From the NCBI GenBank assembly GCA_947247005.1, contig OX365952.1, forward strand, positions 45,922,722-45,986,721: a stretch of DNA of 64,000 bases. Reading direction: 5' to 3'. This DNA comes from Spisula solida (Eukaryota; Mollusca; Bivalvia; Venerida; Mactridae). Each line of letters starts with the position of its first letter. The first letter of the stretch is position 1. The notes beneath the pieces were generated by a model. That model did not search any database and had not been told where the DNA came from. It saw only the letters and a list, made by a program, of their open reading frames with translations. A program made the translations under genes and the position numbers. Below, in pieces: positions 31,016 to 43,727 of the stretch.

Positions 31016-32655
31016 TATGGCTGGGCTACAATGTATACCTCCCAATATTTTAAACATAGTTACATGGTTCATACAAAATTCTCGCACCCAAATTCAAGGA
31101 CAATTCAAGGACTTTTCAAGACAGATTATGTATTTTTTTAAGGCATTTTTCCAGGGTTAAATTTTTCGAAATTGCCATTAAGCGCTGCCATGTATACACT
31201 TTTTCCAGTGACGTCATACACAAGCATATCAGATTGTGGTCAATTCATAAAATACCTGTGAGTAACATTTATGAACTTTTTTTAATTTTTAATGAAAAGA
31301 GTGTTTCTGTTTCATTTTTTACACCAACATTAAATGTGCAATTTTGACAAAATCCATAAACTTTTATCGATATTCAAGGCTGTTTGCCGGAATTCAAGGA
31401 TTTTCAGTTAAATTCAAGTCAAGTACCATTTTGGCTTTTTTTCAAGGTAGCACTAAATTCAAGTACTTTTCAAGGTTGAAACCAAGTTCAAGAACTTTTC
31501 AAGGCCTGTGCAAACCTTAGGTTATGCATGGGTTGGTAAACTGATGTGTATTTTTAAATTACCGTCAAACCTGTTTTAGTGGTTCCCTGAATAAACTTAA
31601 CCTTCTAACCCCCAATTTGCTTATGATTTTAATATGTTCTATAACCTATGCATAATGTGACAGTTGATTTCTTGTTTATAATTTCATTTCTGGTAAGTGA
31701 AATTGAATCCTCCATGGAGGGGCACGTGACCAGATCTCAATGGTTTATGATTTTGAAAAAAAAAATTAAAAAAAGGATGCATTTTGTAAGAATCTCGTGA
31801 ACCAGACTATTCATATTATTCCATGCAGATTACATCGGTCTTTGTTGCATTACAATAGTTTATTTACCAAAGAAAGCAGAAATACCCAAAATTTCATGGT
31901 GAATGCAATGCGATTTGAGACCATGTATCTGAACAGCAGGTGTCTGCTGCATAAGCAAAGCGCTTCCCGGTCAATGGTAAATATAGTGGACATTGATTAC
32001 ATCCCGTAGAAAACACATTGCTAGATAAACAGAATCGTGGTATTGATACATGATCAATATTTTTCAAATTATTTGGACTTCATTCGTTCGGCACATAACA
32101 CAACCAAATAAATAGAGGATATTTGTTTGTTTAAATTGAATGCGATTTATATCTCATCGAAGTATTTGTTGTGATAAAATTCAAACTTACTGTTACATAT
32201 AGTTGGTTACGTAAGATATGTATTTTAATTATTTGTATAAGTACATTTAAACAATCACCAGAATAAATTTGATCAGCATCCAAACGGCAGAAAAACACAT
32301 CCTAAACAATACAACTAAATTATCTGCCCACAGAAAACTATTTGACTTGTATATTTTATAAACAAACAGTATTCAGAATATGTATGAGGTAAAATATTAG
32401 ATTTAATTTGTAAACTATATTAAATCCAACTTCACCATTTTTATACTGAATACCGTAAAAACTATTAAATTTGCAAAATTTTTATTTTCGTGATTATCGG
32501 GATATTATAATCTCGCAAATTCATAAACTTTCCAGAACTTCCAGAATGCCAGACACTGCACTTTCTGGAGTGATTAAGTTGTAATTTAATGAAAATATCA
32601 ATAAATCATAAAACAGAGAATTCTCGAAATGAAGTGCACAGTTTACAGTTCTATA
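31016..32655. other. Intergenic; AT-rich, no gene recognised
   Basis: About 31080-31510 has recurring AATTCAAGGACTTTTCAAGG words of a dispersed repeat. The 70-codon ORF at 31797-32009 has no recognisable domain. The remainder is unique and AT-rich. Confidence 0.45.
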
Positions 32656-32809
32656 TACCGTATTCCCTCGAACAAACGCTCTTGGGGGCGATGCAATTTT
32701 TTTGAGAAAAGGTCTTACTATATACTATAATTTTAAGGGAATCATGTTTGCATAGTAGGGGGGGGGGGGCGTTTATTAAGGGGGAGCGTTTATTCGAGGG
32801 AATACGGTT
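32656..32809. mobile_element. MITE with CCGTATTCCCTCG ends, copy 2
   Basis: TACCGTATTCCCTCGAACAA at the left and TTCGAGGGAATACGGT at the right. Shares GGGGGCGATGCAATTTT and GAGAAAAGGTCTT with copy 1 at 2066-2306. Contains a long G run at about 32758-32769. Confidence 0.87.
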
Positions 32810-32974
32810 AATTAAATGGCTTTAAGCAAGATACATGATGTGTCCCTTGACTGGGCTGCATAGTCATTAATGCAGTGATTGATCATGATTACCTCACTCC
32901 TGGTATGTAATGTTTTCACGTTGCACATAGAAACGTTATCATTCATCAAAGTTTTATGCAGACTTTATGTAAAT

Positions 32975-33095
32975 AGGGGAGATCACCTATTCATATGCAA
33001 AGTGCCCACCGGCAATCTATTGGATGAATGAACAATAAAAACCTGGTGGGCACATTTGCATATGAATAATTCTATATACAAACAAGATCTCTCCT
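32975..33095. mobile_element. Palindromic MITE (GGGGAGATCACC ends), copy 2
   Basis: AGGGGAGATCACC and TATGCAAAGTGCCCACC at the left pair with GGTGGGCACATTTGCATATG and AGATCTCTCCT at the right. Better preserved than copy 1 at 12209. Confidence 0.82.
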
Positions 33096-33102
33096 AAAGT
33101 GA

Positions 33103-33190
33103 AATCCGCCTTGAAAGAGCCTAATAGTAGAGCGTCTGCATAGCGTGCGGGAGGTCCCAGGTTCGATACCAGACCGACAACATATCATTC
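33103..33190 (+). mobile_element. tRNA-like SINE head
   Basis: GAGCCTAATAGTAGAGCGTC acts as an A-box-like half and GGTTCGATACC as a B box. It resembles the head at 41690-41819 and not the SINE at 26941. The mismatched stem and lack of a body suggest a 3'-truncated SINE and not a working tRNA gene. Confidence 0.5.
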
Positions 33191-34610
33191 ACATATACAT
33201 TAATTAGTGGATTAATAAATGAGATCGAATATGATTCAAGCTGAAGAATAAGCTCAGGGGAACGAAAATTTGTTATACCACAGAAAAAATAAAATTGTCA
33301 GGAAATTTTAGATAAAAAATCCAGCTATCAATCTATATCATTCTCGTTCACCAGAGTACTCTTCGTCCGAACTTGACTAACCACTGATGTATGAGGATGA
33401 TCTATATAAAATGGCCTAAATTACAAGTTTAAATAAGAAATATTTTCCACTTATTAAGTTTATACAATGTACTTTTTATAATTGACGTTTTGACATGAAA
33501 GATGTAGTTGAAAATCTTTGTTCGATATTTTGAAAAAGGCTTTTGCCAAAATGTCAATAATAAAAGAGTATAAACTTAATAAGTGGTAAGAAGACTCTTC
33601 TTTCAAATTTACGAGCTCTTAATTAATTAAAATTCCTGATGAAGAGCAAGAGCTCGACAATTTGAAGGAAGAGTCATTGTTATTTATTTATTCTATAATA
33701 TTCTTTCCTATTGAGAGACAATACATAATTATATTAATAAGTGGTGTTTATTCACAATTGCCTGAAAAAAATATTTTCATTTACAACAAAAAATTATTAA
33801 TACAATTAGAAATGAAAGAAATTGTCCATACCTCTCCATATTTGGTTAATCACACAGCGAGTAAGCAAGTGATGTAGCGTAATTAAGGTAGTACCGGTAT
33901 GTTGGGTCACACATAATGTATACACACACACTTTCATACCACTAATACCATGTATAGATCTATACCTGGCCACTATTTCATCATATAGCTTATTACAAAT
34001 GTATACGTTTCATTGATGAGAAAACGTCACATTCCATAGTTTCTATGTAGGTTATCACCAAGTCAGTTGGGATCAAAGAATTCTATTTGTCTCCCTTTAG
34101 CCTGGATCAGTTAAGGGCAATATGATAAGAAACTATGGCAGGATGGCACGATGGCGTGATGTCATGATTTATCAATTAAGTCAGTGGGCTGTTCAGTCTG
34201 CTCTTACATACATGGTATTTGTTTAATCGAGTTTAACGCTGTTTCTCAACAAATTTTCAGTTATATACGGCAGAAGATTCACCTAACCAGTTTTCCTAAA
34301 AAGCTTTAAAGTGAGAAGAATGTATTTCTATTTTTAGTATCAGTGACCTTGACCACATCAGACCCAATTTTCACATAAAGCGGCTTTTACCAAAAGCTGT
34401 CTGTATACCAAGTTTCATTGATATGCATCCAAAGGTATATCACATTATACTCTGGAGTAAAAACTAGGCCAAATACTATAACATGAGGAGAAACCAGGGA
34501 GTAAAATCAATGTAATGATGTAAGTAAATGAAACAACATGTGATTGATAAGTAAAATGCACTTTGCAAGCAAATTTGGCATGCATTCAAATGCTCTTGTA
34601 ACATATAGGA
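33191..34610. other. Intergenic, nothing recognised
   Basis: AT-rich unique DNA. A short dispersed-repeat fragment is at about 34340-34440 (AGTGACCTTGACC, AAGTTTCATTGATATGCATCC). Confidence 0.45.
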
Positions 34611-34619
34611 GTGGTGAAC

Positions 34620-35390
34620 AATGGGCATTACTCTAGTGCTAACCGTTACTCTAGTGCTAACCATTACCCAAGTGCTAACTATTACTCTAGTGCTAACCAC
34701 TACTCCAGTGCTAACCATTACTCTAGTTCTTACCATTACTCTAGTGCTAACCATTACTTTAGTGCTTACCATTACTCTAGTGCTAACCATTACTCTAGTG
34801 CTAACCATTACTCCAGTGCTAACCATTATTCTAGTGGTTAACATTACTCAAGTGCTAACCATTATTCTAGTGCTAACCATTACTTTAGTGCTAACCATTA
34901 CTCTAGTGCTAACCATTACTTTAGTGCTAACCATTACTCTAGTGCTAACCATTACTCCAGTGCTAACCATTACTTTAGCACTAACCATTATTCTAGTGCT
35001 AACCATTACTTTAGTGCTTACCATTACTCTAGTGCTAACCATTACTCTAGAGCTAACCATTACTCTAGTGCTAACCATTAACCATTACTCTAGTGCTAGC
35101 CATTATCATTACTCCAGTGCTAACCATTACTCCAGTGCTAACCATTACTCTAGTGCTAACCATTACTCTAGTGCTAACCATTACTCTAGTGCTAACCATT
35201 ATCATTACTCCAGTGCTAACCATTACTCCAGTGCTAACCATTACTCCAGTGATAACCATTACTCTAGTGCTAACCATTATCATTACTCTAGTGCTAACCA
35301 TTACTCCAGTGCTAACCATTACTCCAGTGATAACCATTACTCTAGTGCTAACCATTACTCTAGTGCTTACCATTACTCTAACACCCAAGT
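34620..35390. repeat. 18-bp minisatellite, about 42 copies
   Basis: Unit CTAGTGCTAACCATTACT, with periodic ATCATT inserts after 35100. Because 18 is divisible by three, it opens a 263-codon frame (34621-35412) and several others. These are artefacts. Confidence 0.96.
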
Positions 35391-35452
35391 TCCTATATAT
35401 GGGCTATACTGACCAACTGTGTGATACTCAAAATAAGTGTCAAAATCAGTAT

Positions 35453-35615
35453 GTAATACTACAGGAACTTGCAATCAAATAAATAAATAAAAACATTGGG
35501 AAAAGGACAAAAAAGTAGACTAGAGATCTGCTGTATTTAATACAGGAGATCTCTAGTCTACTTTTTTCCCAATGTTTTTATTTATTTATTTGAATGCAAG
35601 TTCCTGTGGTATTAC
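35453..35615. repeat. Near-perfect long hairpin, about 70-bp arms
   Basis: The left arm 35453-35528 and right arm 35547-35615 are inverted copies (ACAGGAACTTGCA, AAATAAATAAATAAAAACAT, AGTAGACTAGAGATCT) with one 7-bp indel and a few mismatches around an 18-bp loop. The young-looking palindrome directly follows the 18-bp array. Confidence 0.92.
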
Positions 35616-35639
35616 TAACTAGATAGTTTTCGACAAATT

Positions 35640-36146
35640 TATGTACAAAGGGCAATAACTCTGGCAAAATTCATCTGACGTAAAATTCCTGACAGTATGC
35701 ACAACTTTGCTTGGTACCAGGTATTCATGTGAAGTTTCATTGAAATCTGACCCATGGCTATAAGGAGAACTAAGCCGGGTCAATCTTTGTGACATCCATC
35801 CAGCACAAAATCAATAAGTGGGACCCCACTATATGTGGGAGACATAAAAATAGTACCCAGAGGAATAAAATTAAATGTAAGTTGCAGACAAAGAGTGGGT
35901 GTTGTCATTTTCAGTGCATAAAATACATTTTGTACTATTTATTTAAGTCCCCTACTGGTTTCAACCGGAGGGAACTGTATGTTCCCGTCCGTCTGTCGGT
36001 CAGCCAGCTCAGATCTGAACATATCTCACATAATTTCAAAGCTAGGTTTATGAAACTTGTTATGTAGATAGGTGCTAATAAAGAGATCATGCCTGCCTAT
36101 TTATCTTTTGATTTTGACCATAACTGTGGTTGCTATGGAGACTGTA
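35640..36146. repeat. Dispersed-repeat remnants
   Basis: 35640-35830 shares AGGGCAATAACTCTGGCAAAA, GAAGTTTCATTGAAAT and TTTGTGACATCCATCCAG with 49294-49480. 35940-36110 contains CCGTCCGTCTGTCGGTC, the complement of the GACGGAC tail type. Confidence 0.6.
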
Positions 36147-39100
36147 ACAGTCCAGTTTTTCCCCCAGTCAATTCCCCCCCCCCTAGTCAGTTTTTCCCCC
36201 CTAAAATAAAATGTTTTTCAAGGGGGGAAAAACTGACTAGTCCTAGTCCCTAGTCAGTTCCCCCCCCCCTAATAATAAATGTTATGCTATGGAAAAAAAC
36301 TGACTTTTTTCTTCTCACTGGACTTTTTCCCTCTAAAACTAAATGTTTTAAATGTTATGCGATGGTGGAAATTTATGTGTAACTGACTTTTTTCCTCCGT
36401 CTGGATTTTTCCCTCTAAATTTAATTGTTTCATATGTTTTGTGATGGTGGAAAAAACTGACTACTTCTAGTCAGGAGAAACTGACTATTCCTTTCTTTCC
36501 CCCATCATACTTGTAAATGTCTGAACAGAGGAAGGAAGAAACTGACTAGTCCTCTCTTTCCCCCATCATACTTGTAAACATCTGAACAGAGGGGGAAGAA
36601 ACTGACTTGTCCTTTCTTTCCCCCATCATACTTGTAAATGTCTGAACATAGGGGGGGAGAAACTGACTAGTCCTCTCTTTCCCCCATCATACTTGTAAAC
36701 ATCTGAACAGAGGGGGAAGAAACTGACTAGTCCTTTATTTCCCCCATCATACTTGTAAATGTCTGAACATAGGGGGGAAGAAACTGACTAGTCCTCTCTT
36801 TCCCCCATCATACTTGTAAACATCTGAACAGAGGGGGAAGAAACTGACTAGTCCTTTCTTTCCCCCATCATACTTGTAAATGTCTGAACATAGGGGGGGG
36901 GGGGGGAGAAACTGACTAGTCCTTTCTTTCCCCCATCATACTTGTAAATGTCTAAACAGAGGGGGGAGAAACTGACTATTCCTCTCTTTCCCCCATCATA
37001 CTTGTAAACGTCTGAACAGGGGGGGGAAGAAACTGACTAGTCCTTTCTTTCCCCCATCATACTTGTAAATGTCTAAACAGAGGGGGGAGAAACTGACTAG
37101 TCCTCTCTTTCCCCATCATACTTGTAAACGTCTGAACAGAGGGGGGAAGAAACTGACTAGTCCTTTCTTTCCTCCATCATACTTGTAAATGTCTAAACAG
37201 AGGGGGGAGAAACTGACTAGTCCTCTCTTTCCCCCATCATACTTGTAAACGTCTGAACAGAGGGGGGAAGAAACTAACTAGTCCTTTCTTTCCCTCATCA
37301 TACTTGTAAATATCTGAACAGAGGGGGGAAGAAACTGACTAGTCCTTTCTTTCCTCCATCATACTTGTAAATGTCTGAACAGAGGGGGGGGAGAAACTGA
37401 CTAGTCCTTTCTTTCCCCCATCATACTTGTAAATGTCTGAACAGAGGGGGGAAGAAACTGACTAGTCCTCGTTGTCTTCCATCATACTTGTAAATGGCTG
37501 AACAGAGGGGGGAAGAAACTGACTAGTCCTTTCTTTCCCCCATCATACTTGTAGATGTCTGAACAGAGGGGAAAGAAACTAACTAGTCCTTTCTTTCCCC
37601 CATCATACTTGTAAATGTCTGAACAGAGGGGGGAAGAAACTGACTAGTCCTTTCTTTCCTCCATCATACTTGTAAATGTCTGAACAGAGGGGGGGGGGAG
37701 AAACTGACTAGTCCTTTCTTTCCTCCATCATACTTGTAAATGTCTGAACAGAGGGGGAAGAAACTGACTAGTCTTTTCGTTCCCCCATCATACTTGTAAA
37801 TGTCTAAACAGAGGGGGGAAGAAACTGACTAGTCCTTTCGTTCCCCCATCATACTTGTAAATGTCTAAACAGAGGGGGAAGAAACTGACTAGTCCTTTCG
37901 TTCCCCCATCATACTTGTAAACGTCTAAACAGAGGGGGGAGAAACTGACTACACCTCTCTTTCCCCCATCATACTTGTAAACGTCTGAACAGAGGGGGGA
38001 AGAAACTGACTAGTCCTTTCTTTCCCCCATCATACTTGTAAATGCCTGAACAGAGGGGGGAAGAAACTGACTAGTCCTCTCTGTCTTCCATCATACTTGT
38101 AAATGTCTGAACAGAGGGGGGGGGGGAGAAACTGACTAGTCCTTTCTTTCCCCCATCATACTTGTAAATGCCTGAACAGAGGGGGGAAGAAACTGACTAG
38201 TCCTCTCTGTCTTCCATCATACTTGTAAATGTCTGAACATAGGGGGGAAGAAACTGACTAGTCTTCTTTTCCCCCATCATACTTGTAAATGTCTGAACAT
38301 AGGGGGGAAGAAACTGACTAGTCCTTTCTTTCCCCCATCATACTTGTAAATGTCTGAACAGAGGGGGGAAGAAACTGACTAGTCCTTTCTTTCCCCCATC
38401 ATACTTGTAAATGGCTGAACAGAGGGGGTAAGAAACTGACTAGTCCTCCTTTCCCCCATCATACTTGTAAATGTCTGAACAGAGGGGGAAGAAACTGACT
38501 AGTCCTCTCTTCCCCCCATCATACTTGTAGATGTCTGAACAGAGGGGAAAGAAACTAACTAGTCCTTTCTTTCCCCCATCATACTTGTAAATGTCTGAAC
38601 AGAGGGGGGAAGAAATTGACTAGTCCTCTCTTTCCTCCATCATACTTGTAAACGTCTGAACAGAGGGGGGAAGAAACTGACTAGTCCTTTCTTTCCCCCA
38701 TCATACTTGTAAATGTCTGAACATAGGGGGGAAGAAACTGACTAGTCTTCTTTTCCCCCATCATACTTGTAAATGTCTGAACATAGGGGGGAAGAAACTG
38801 ACTAGTCCTTTCTTTCCCCCATCATACTTGTAAATGTCTGAACAGAGGGGGGAAGAAACTGACTAGTCCTTTCTTTCCCCCATCATACTTGTAAATGGCT
38901 GAACAGAGGGGGTAAGAAACTGACTAGTCCTCCTTTCCCCCATCATACTTGTAAATGTCTGAACAGAGGGGGAAGAAACTGACTAGTCCTCTCTTTCCCC
39001 CATCATACTTGTAAATGTCTGAACAGAGGGGGGAAGAGACTGACTAGTCCTTTCTTTCCCCCATCATACTTGTAAATGTCTGAACATAGGGGGAAGAAAC

Positions 39101-41117
39101 TGACTAGTCCTCTTTTTCCCCCATCATACTTGTAAATGTCTGAACAGAGGGGGGAAGAAACTGACTATTCCTTTCTTTCCCCCATCATACTTGTAAACAT
39201 CTGAACAGAGGGGGGAAGAAACTGACTAGTCCTTTCTTTCCTCCATCATACTTGTACATGTCTGAACAGAGGGGGAAGAAACTGACTAGTCCTTTCATTC
39301 CCCCATCATACTTGTAAATGGCTGAACAGAGGGGGGAAGAAACTGACTAGTCCTTTCTTTCCCCCATCATACTTGTAAATGGCTGAACAGAGGGGGGAAG
39401 AAACTGACTAGTCCTCCTTTTCCCCCGTCATACTTGTAAATGTCTGAACAGAGGGGGGAAGAAACTGACTAGTCCTTTCTTTCCCCCATCATACTTGTAA
39501 ATGTCTGAACAGAGGGGGGAAGAAACTGACTAGTCCTTTCTTTCCCCCATCATACTTGTAAATGTCTGAACAGAGGGGGGAAGAAACTGACTAGTCATTT
39601 CTTTCCCCCATCATACTTGTAAATGTCTGAACATAGGGGGGAAGAAACTGACTAGTCCTCTTTTTCCCCCATCATACTTGTAAATGTTTAAACAGAGGGG
39701 GGAAGAAACTGACTATTCCTTTCTTTCCCCCATCATACTTGTAAATGCCTGAACAGAGGGGGGAAGAAACTGACTAGTCCTTTCTTTCCCCCATCATACT
39801 TGTAGATGTCTGAACAGAGGGGAAAGAAACTGACTAGTCCTTTCTTTCCCCCATCATACTTGTAAATGTCTGAACAGAGGGGGAAGAAACTGACTAGTCC
39901 TTTCTTTCCTCCATCATACTTGTAAATGTCTGAACAGAGTGGGGGGAGAAGAAACTGACTAGTCCTTTCTTTCCCCCATCATACTTGAAAATGTCTGAAC
40001 AGAGGGGGAAGAAACTGACTAGTCCTCTCTTTCCTCCATCATACTTGTAAATGGCTGAACAGAGGGGGGAAGAAACTGACTAGTCCTCTTTTTCCTCCAT
40101 CATACTTGTAAATGTCTGAACAGAGGGGGAAGAAACTGACTAGTCCTCTCTGTCCCCCATCATACTTGTATACGTCTGAGCAGAGGGGGGAAGAAACTGA
40201 CTAGTCCTTTCTTCCCCCCATCATACTTGTAAATATCTGAACATAGGGGGGAAGAAACTGACTAGTCCTCTTTTTCCCCCATCATACTTGTAAATGTCTA
40301 AACAGAGGGGGGAAGAAACTGACTATTCCTTTCTTTCCCCCATCATACTTGTAAATGTCTGAACAGAGGGGGGAAGAAACTGACTAGTTCTTTCTTTCCC
40401 CCATCATACTTGTAGATGTCTGAACAGAGGGGAAAGAAACTGACAAGTCCTTTCGTTCCCCCATCATACTTGTAAATGTCTGAACAGAGGGGGGAAGAAA
40501 CTGACTAGTCCTCTCTTTCCCCCATCATACTTGTAGATGTCTGAACATAGGGGGGAAAAACTGACTAGTCCTCTTTTTCCCCCATCATACTTGTAAATGT
40601 CTGAACAGAGGGGGGAAGAAACTGACTAGTCCTTTCCTTCCTCCGTCATACTTGTAAATGTCTGAACAGAGTGGGGGGAGAAGAAACTGACTAGTCCTTT
40701 CTTTCCCCATCATACTTGTAAATGTCTGAACAGAGGGGGGAAAAAACTGAAAAGTCAACTTTTAATGAACAATTTCATATGGCCAGGAAAAAACTGAGAA
40801 GTCAACTGTAAGTGAACAATATCATAGGGGGGAAAAATAACTAGTCAATTTTTCCCCATGAAAAAGCTGAAAAGTCAACATTAAGTGAACAATTTCATAG
40901 GGGGAAAAAACAGTTTTTTCCTCTGGGGAAAATAATAACTAGTCACTTTTTTCTAAAGGAAAAAACTGAAATGTCAACTTTAAATGAACAATTTAATAAG
41001 GGGGAAAATTGACTAAGGGGGGGGGGAAATTGACTGGTCCGTTTTTTCCCCGGGGAAGAAACTGACTAGTTATTTTTTTCCCCGGGGAAAAAATAGATGG
41101 GAGAAAAAACTGACTGC
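36147..41117. mobile_element. 5.0-kb TA-flanked element filled by a 61-bp satellite
   Basis: The left end ACAGTCCAGTTTTTCCC and the right end, reverse complemented, GCAGTCAGTTTTTTCTCCC are imperfect terminal inverted repeats, each next to TA. Subterminal segments (36170-36480 and 40745-41117) repeat AACTGACTAGTC and TTTTTCCCCC words in both orientations. The centre is the satellite. No coding capacity. Confidence 0.7.
36480..40745. repeat. 61-bp satellite, about 69 copies
   Basis: The unit holds GAAACTGACTAGTCCTTTC, TTTCCCCCATCATACTTGTA, AATGTCTGAACAGAG and a run of 5-13 G. The G run varies most between copies. Higher-order duplication is visible: a block of about eight units near 38240-38520 recurs near 38720-39000 with the same private variants (GTCTTCTTTTCC, GGGGGTAAGAAAC). 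Confidence 0.96.
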
Positions 41118-41364
41118 TACACCTACGGAAGTAGTGAAAATATTTCACCTTGACCATGCTATAACCCAAAAATGACTCAGGTTTATGATAAATGGATAGA
41201 GATCAATGTTGGGTTCACACATATTAATTAATGCTTTAATTTGACAAAAATTGTGGTTGCATTGGTAACAAAAACAATGAAAATAATTCAAAAAGGATAT
41301 TCTTTAAACCAATAGGGGACTTTTGTATTGCTTGCAATTTTTCAGTGGTTTGTTTTTCTGTGTT
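41118..41364. other. Intergenic, nothing recognised
   Basis: Short AT-rich stretch beyond the 5-kb element. Confidence 0.45.
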
Positions 41365-41550
41365 TTCGCATTTGACCGAGTCGTGTGTTTGTCGCCTAGT
41401 GTTTCCCCGACAGTTTTACCAATGATCTCCGACGAGAGATAGATATGTGTTGTACAAGGAATTCGGATGCGATACCCTAGCTCTTTCTGAATAGACTCCT
41501 TGGCTCTTTAACATGCCCATGTACAGCACTGCTATATGCTATGTTGCTGC
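41365..41550 (-). mobile_element. SINE body fragment
   Basis: GGAATTCGGATGCGATACCC, TAGCTCTTTCTGA and GTACAGCACTG words parallel 2415-2580. Only the body is present, and the tRNA head is missing. Confidence 0.55.
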
Positions 41551-41619
41551 TGTTCATCAAATATTTAATAATAATTTATTTAAAGGAATGAGAAAAGGAG
41601 AGCCAGTTTCCCCATTATG

Positions 41620-41820
41620 CTGAGTGCCTAGCAAAAGAATTTCTGGTACCATTTTTATTTCGTCATTTGGTATGACATGACCTGGGATCGAACCCGGAAC
41701 CTCTGGCACTCGGAGCGGACGCTCTACCACTAGGCTATTAAGGACTCAAAGCGGACGCTCCACCACTAGGCTATCGAGGACTCGAAGCGGAAGCTCTACC
41801 ACTAGGCTATCAAGGGCGCG
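41620..41820 (-). mobile_element. tRNA-derived SINE with triplicated A-box half
   Basis: Minus strand: three tandem copies of about 43 bp (TAGCCTAGTGGTAGAGC, then CCGCT and GAGTCCT) are followed by one B box GGTTCGATCCC and a short body (CTCAGCATAATGGGG). The normal tRNA-like head has one A box, so the 5' half was amplified. Confidence 0.75.
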
Positions 41821-42504
41821 CTTCATCAAAATAAAACAAATCATAACAATAACAAACATGATTAGTAATATATTTATTGCTTTTGAAAGAAAATCTTAAT
41901 ATATAAACATTTTGGGGTACATTAAGACATTAGCTACGCAAAACTGAAACTGAGTGCATAATAGACCAGTACAAAGAAGCGACTACAACTATAACATAGC
42001 TCACAGTAGCATATCTACCATCAATAAACATTTGGACTTTTAAAAGTAAACAATTACAGAGCAATGACACAAGTCATGTCATCAATATTGCTTATGAACC
42101 ATGCATGGTTACACTGCTTATATACTTCATAGATTTGATTATAATAAACAGTCACGCCAGCATTAAAACACACAGACAATTACTACAAAACCTGTTTGTA
42201 TGCAAAGCCCATCAATTTTATTTCCTGGCCATTTTCAATTATGAGACCACCTGAAAAGAACCAGTCTGTGAAGTGTATAAGCAATAGTTTATCATACATG
42301 TATGATTGGCCACCTCTAGGCTTCATGAAAACTTCGTCCACATACATTTACATCAAGTTTCAATTTTATATGACAATATTTGCTTGGTCATCCAAAAAAT
42401 CTGCTGGGATCATTGAGATATCCTGTTTTAATAGAATAATGGAACGAGAAAATGTCCTGTTTATTCGTTCTAAGTATAATTCATCCAATGATAACATGTT
42501 TACA

Positions 42505-42597
42505 AAATATTGTCCAATGAGAGAATGTTTAACAAAATATTGTCCAATGAGAGCATGTTTTTCAAAATATTGTCCAATGAGAGCATGTTTTACAAAA
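42505..42597. repeat. 30-bp tandem repeat, 3-4 copies
   Basis: AAAATATTGTCCAATGAGAG plus CATGTTTTAC-like tail, repeated. Being divisible by three, it leaves both strands open locally; not considered coding. Confidence 0.85.
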
Positions 42598-43727
42598 TGA
42601 AAACTAATCATTTTTAAGAAAAATCACAACATTATCAAATTGAAATCATGACTTATATTTAACTTATATAGTACAACTTTGTTCAAACAAATCAGTAAAG
42701 TCAGAACGAACAAAATGTGACAACTCATATACATACAATATCTGTAGCACATGAAACCAACGGATAAATTGACATCGCTGAGCTTACGATAAAAGATGTA
42801 AGTGATTTCTCGATGAAATAATGCAGTTTAAGATGGCGGGCAATATTTACTGATGTATAAATGCTGATAACATATTGTTATATGTGAACAACATATAAGT
42901 AGCTGTATAATGTCATCCATACAAACAAGATGGCATTTACAAAATGACAAAAACAGTCAATATTAAAAAGAAGCAATTTTTTTACAAACAATGCAAAATC
43001 AAAGGTAACTGTATCATTAATAAAGAGTAATTTATAAATCTATAATATCTAAGATAACATAAACTTTATAAAAGAAAAAAATTCTTTTACTCTTTATCAA
43101 TGATATAGTTACCTGTGTGCAAAATACTATGACGCAAAACTTGTAGTGCACAATAATTTTTTTCAAATTACACAAAATAAGGTTGTGCTACATAATAGTA
43201 GATTTAAATCTTTTATATTTACCATGCTTTATTTTGATACAACATTGACATGAATATAATTGAAACTTTCATAAAATACTTTGTATTTTTTATAATATCT
43301 ATTTTACATTATAATCCTGACAATATGTGAGGTAGATTTTGTTACTTTTTCTGTATTTTTATACCAAATTTGCTAAAATTCACAAAACTATGCAAGCTAC
43401 ATGTCAAAACAAAAGGCAAGCAATGTGAAGAGGGTAATGCTAGCATAAATGCGTCACCAAAGTACACCATTTTTTTGTCAAGGTTACCGGGCGAGCAATC
43501 GATAAACATGTCACACAGATCAAGCTGGCCTGATCTGACTCATTGAAAAGCTTGGATATCAGATTAATTTCCAATCATAGCTGTTTTATAAAATCAAATC
43601 GAAATTCTGAAGAAAATATTGGAACTACAGTTGATATATATGGTAGAAGTTAACAATATAATTCTGATATAAATGCTGATGTTTTCCTGTAGATGTGACA
43701 TGGTATGTGTTAGGAACTTGCTGGGTC

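Noticed and set aside
31797..32009. 70-codon ORF
   Set aside because: No homology recognised, no splice signals, AT-rich intergenic context.
33103..33190. Functional tRNA gene
   Set aside because: The A and B boxes are recognisable but the acceptor and anticodon stems do not pair well, and similar heads occur in SINEs.
34621..35412. 263-codon open frame of ITLVLT-type repeats
   Set aside because: It is the 18-bp minisatellite read in frame. All frames on both strands are open because the period is divisible by three.
36480..40745. CRISPR-like repeat array
   Set aside because: No unique spacers: the whole 61-bp unit is repeated head to tail in an animal genome, so it is a satellite.
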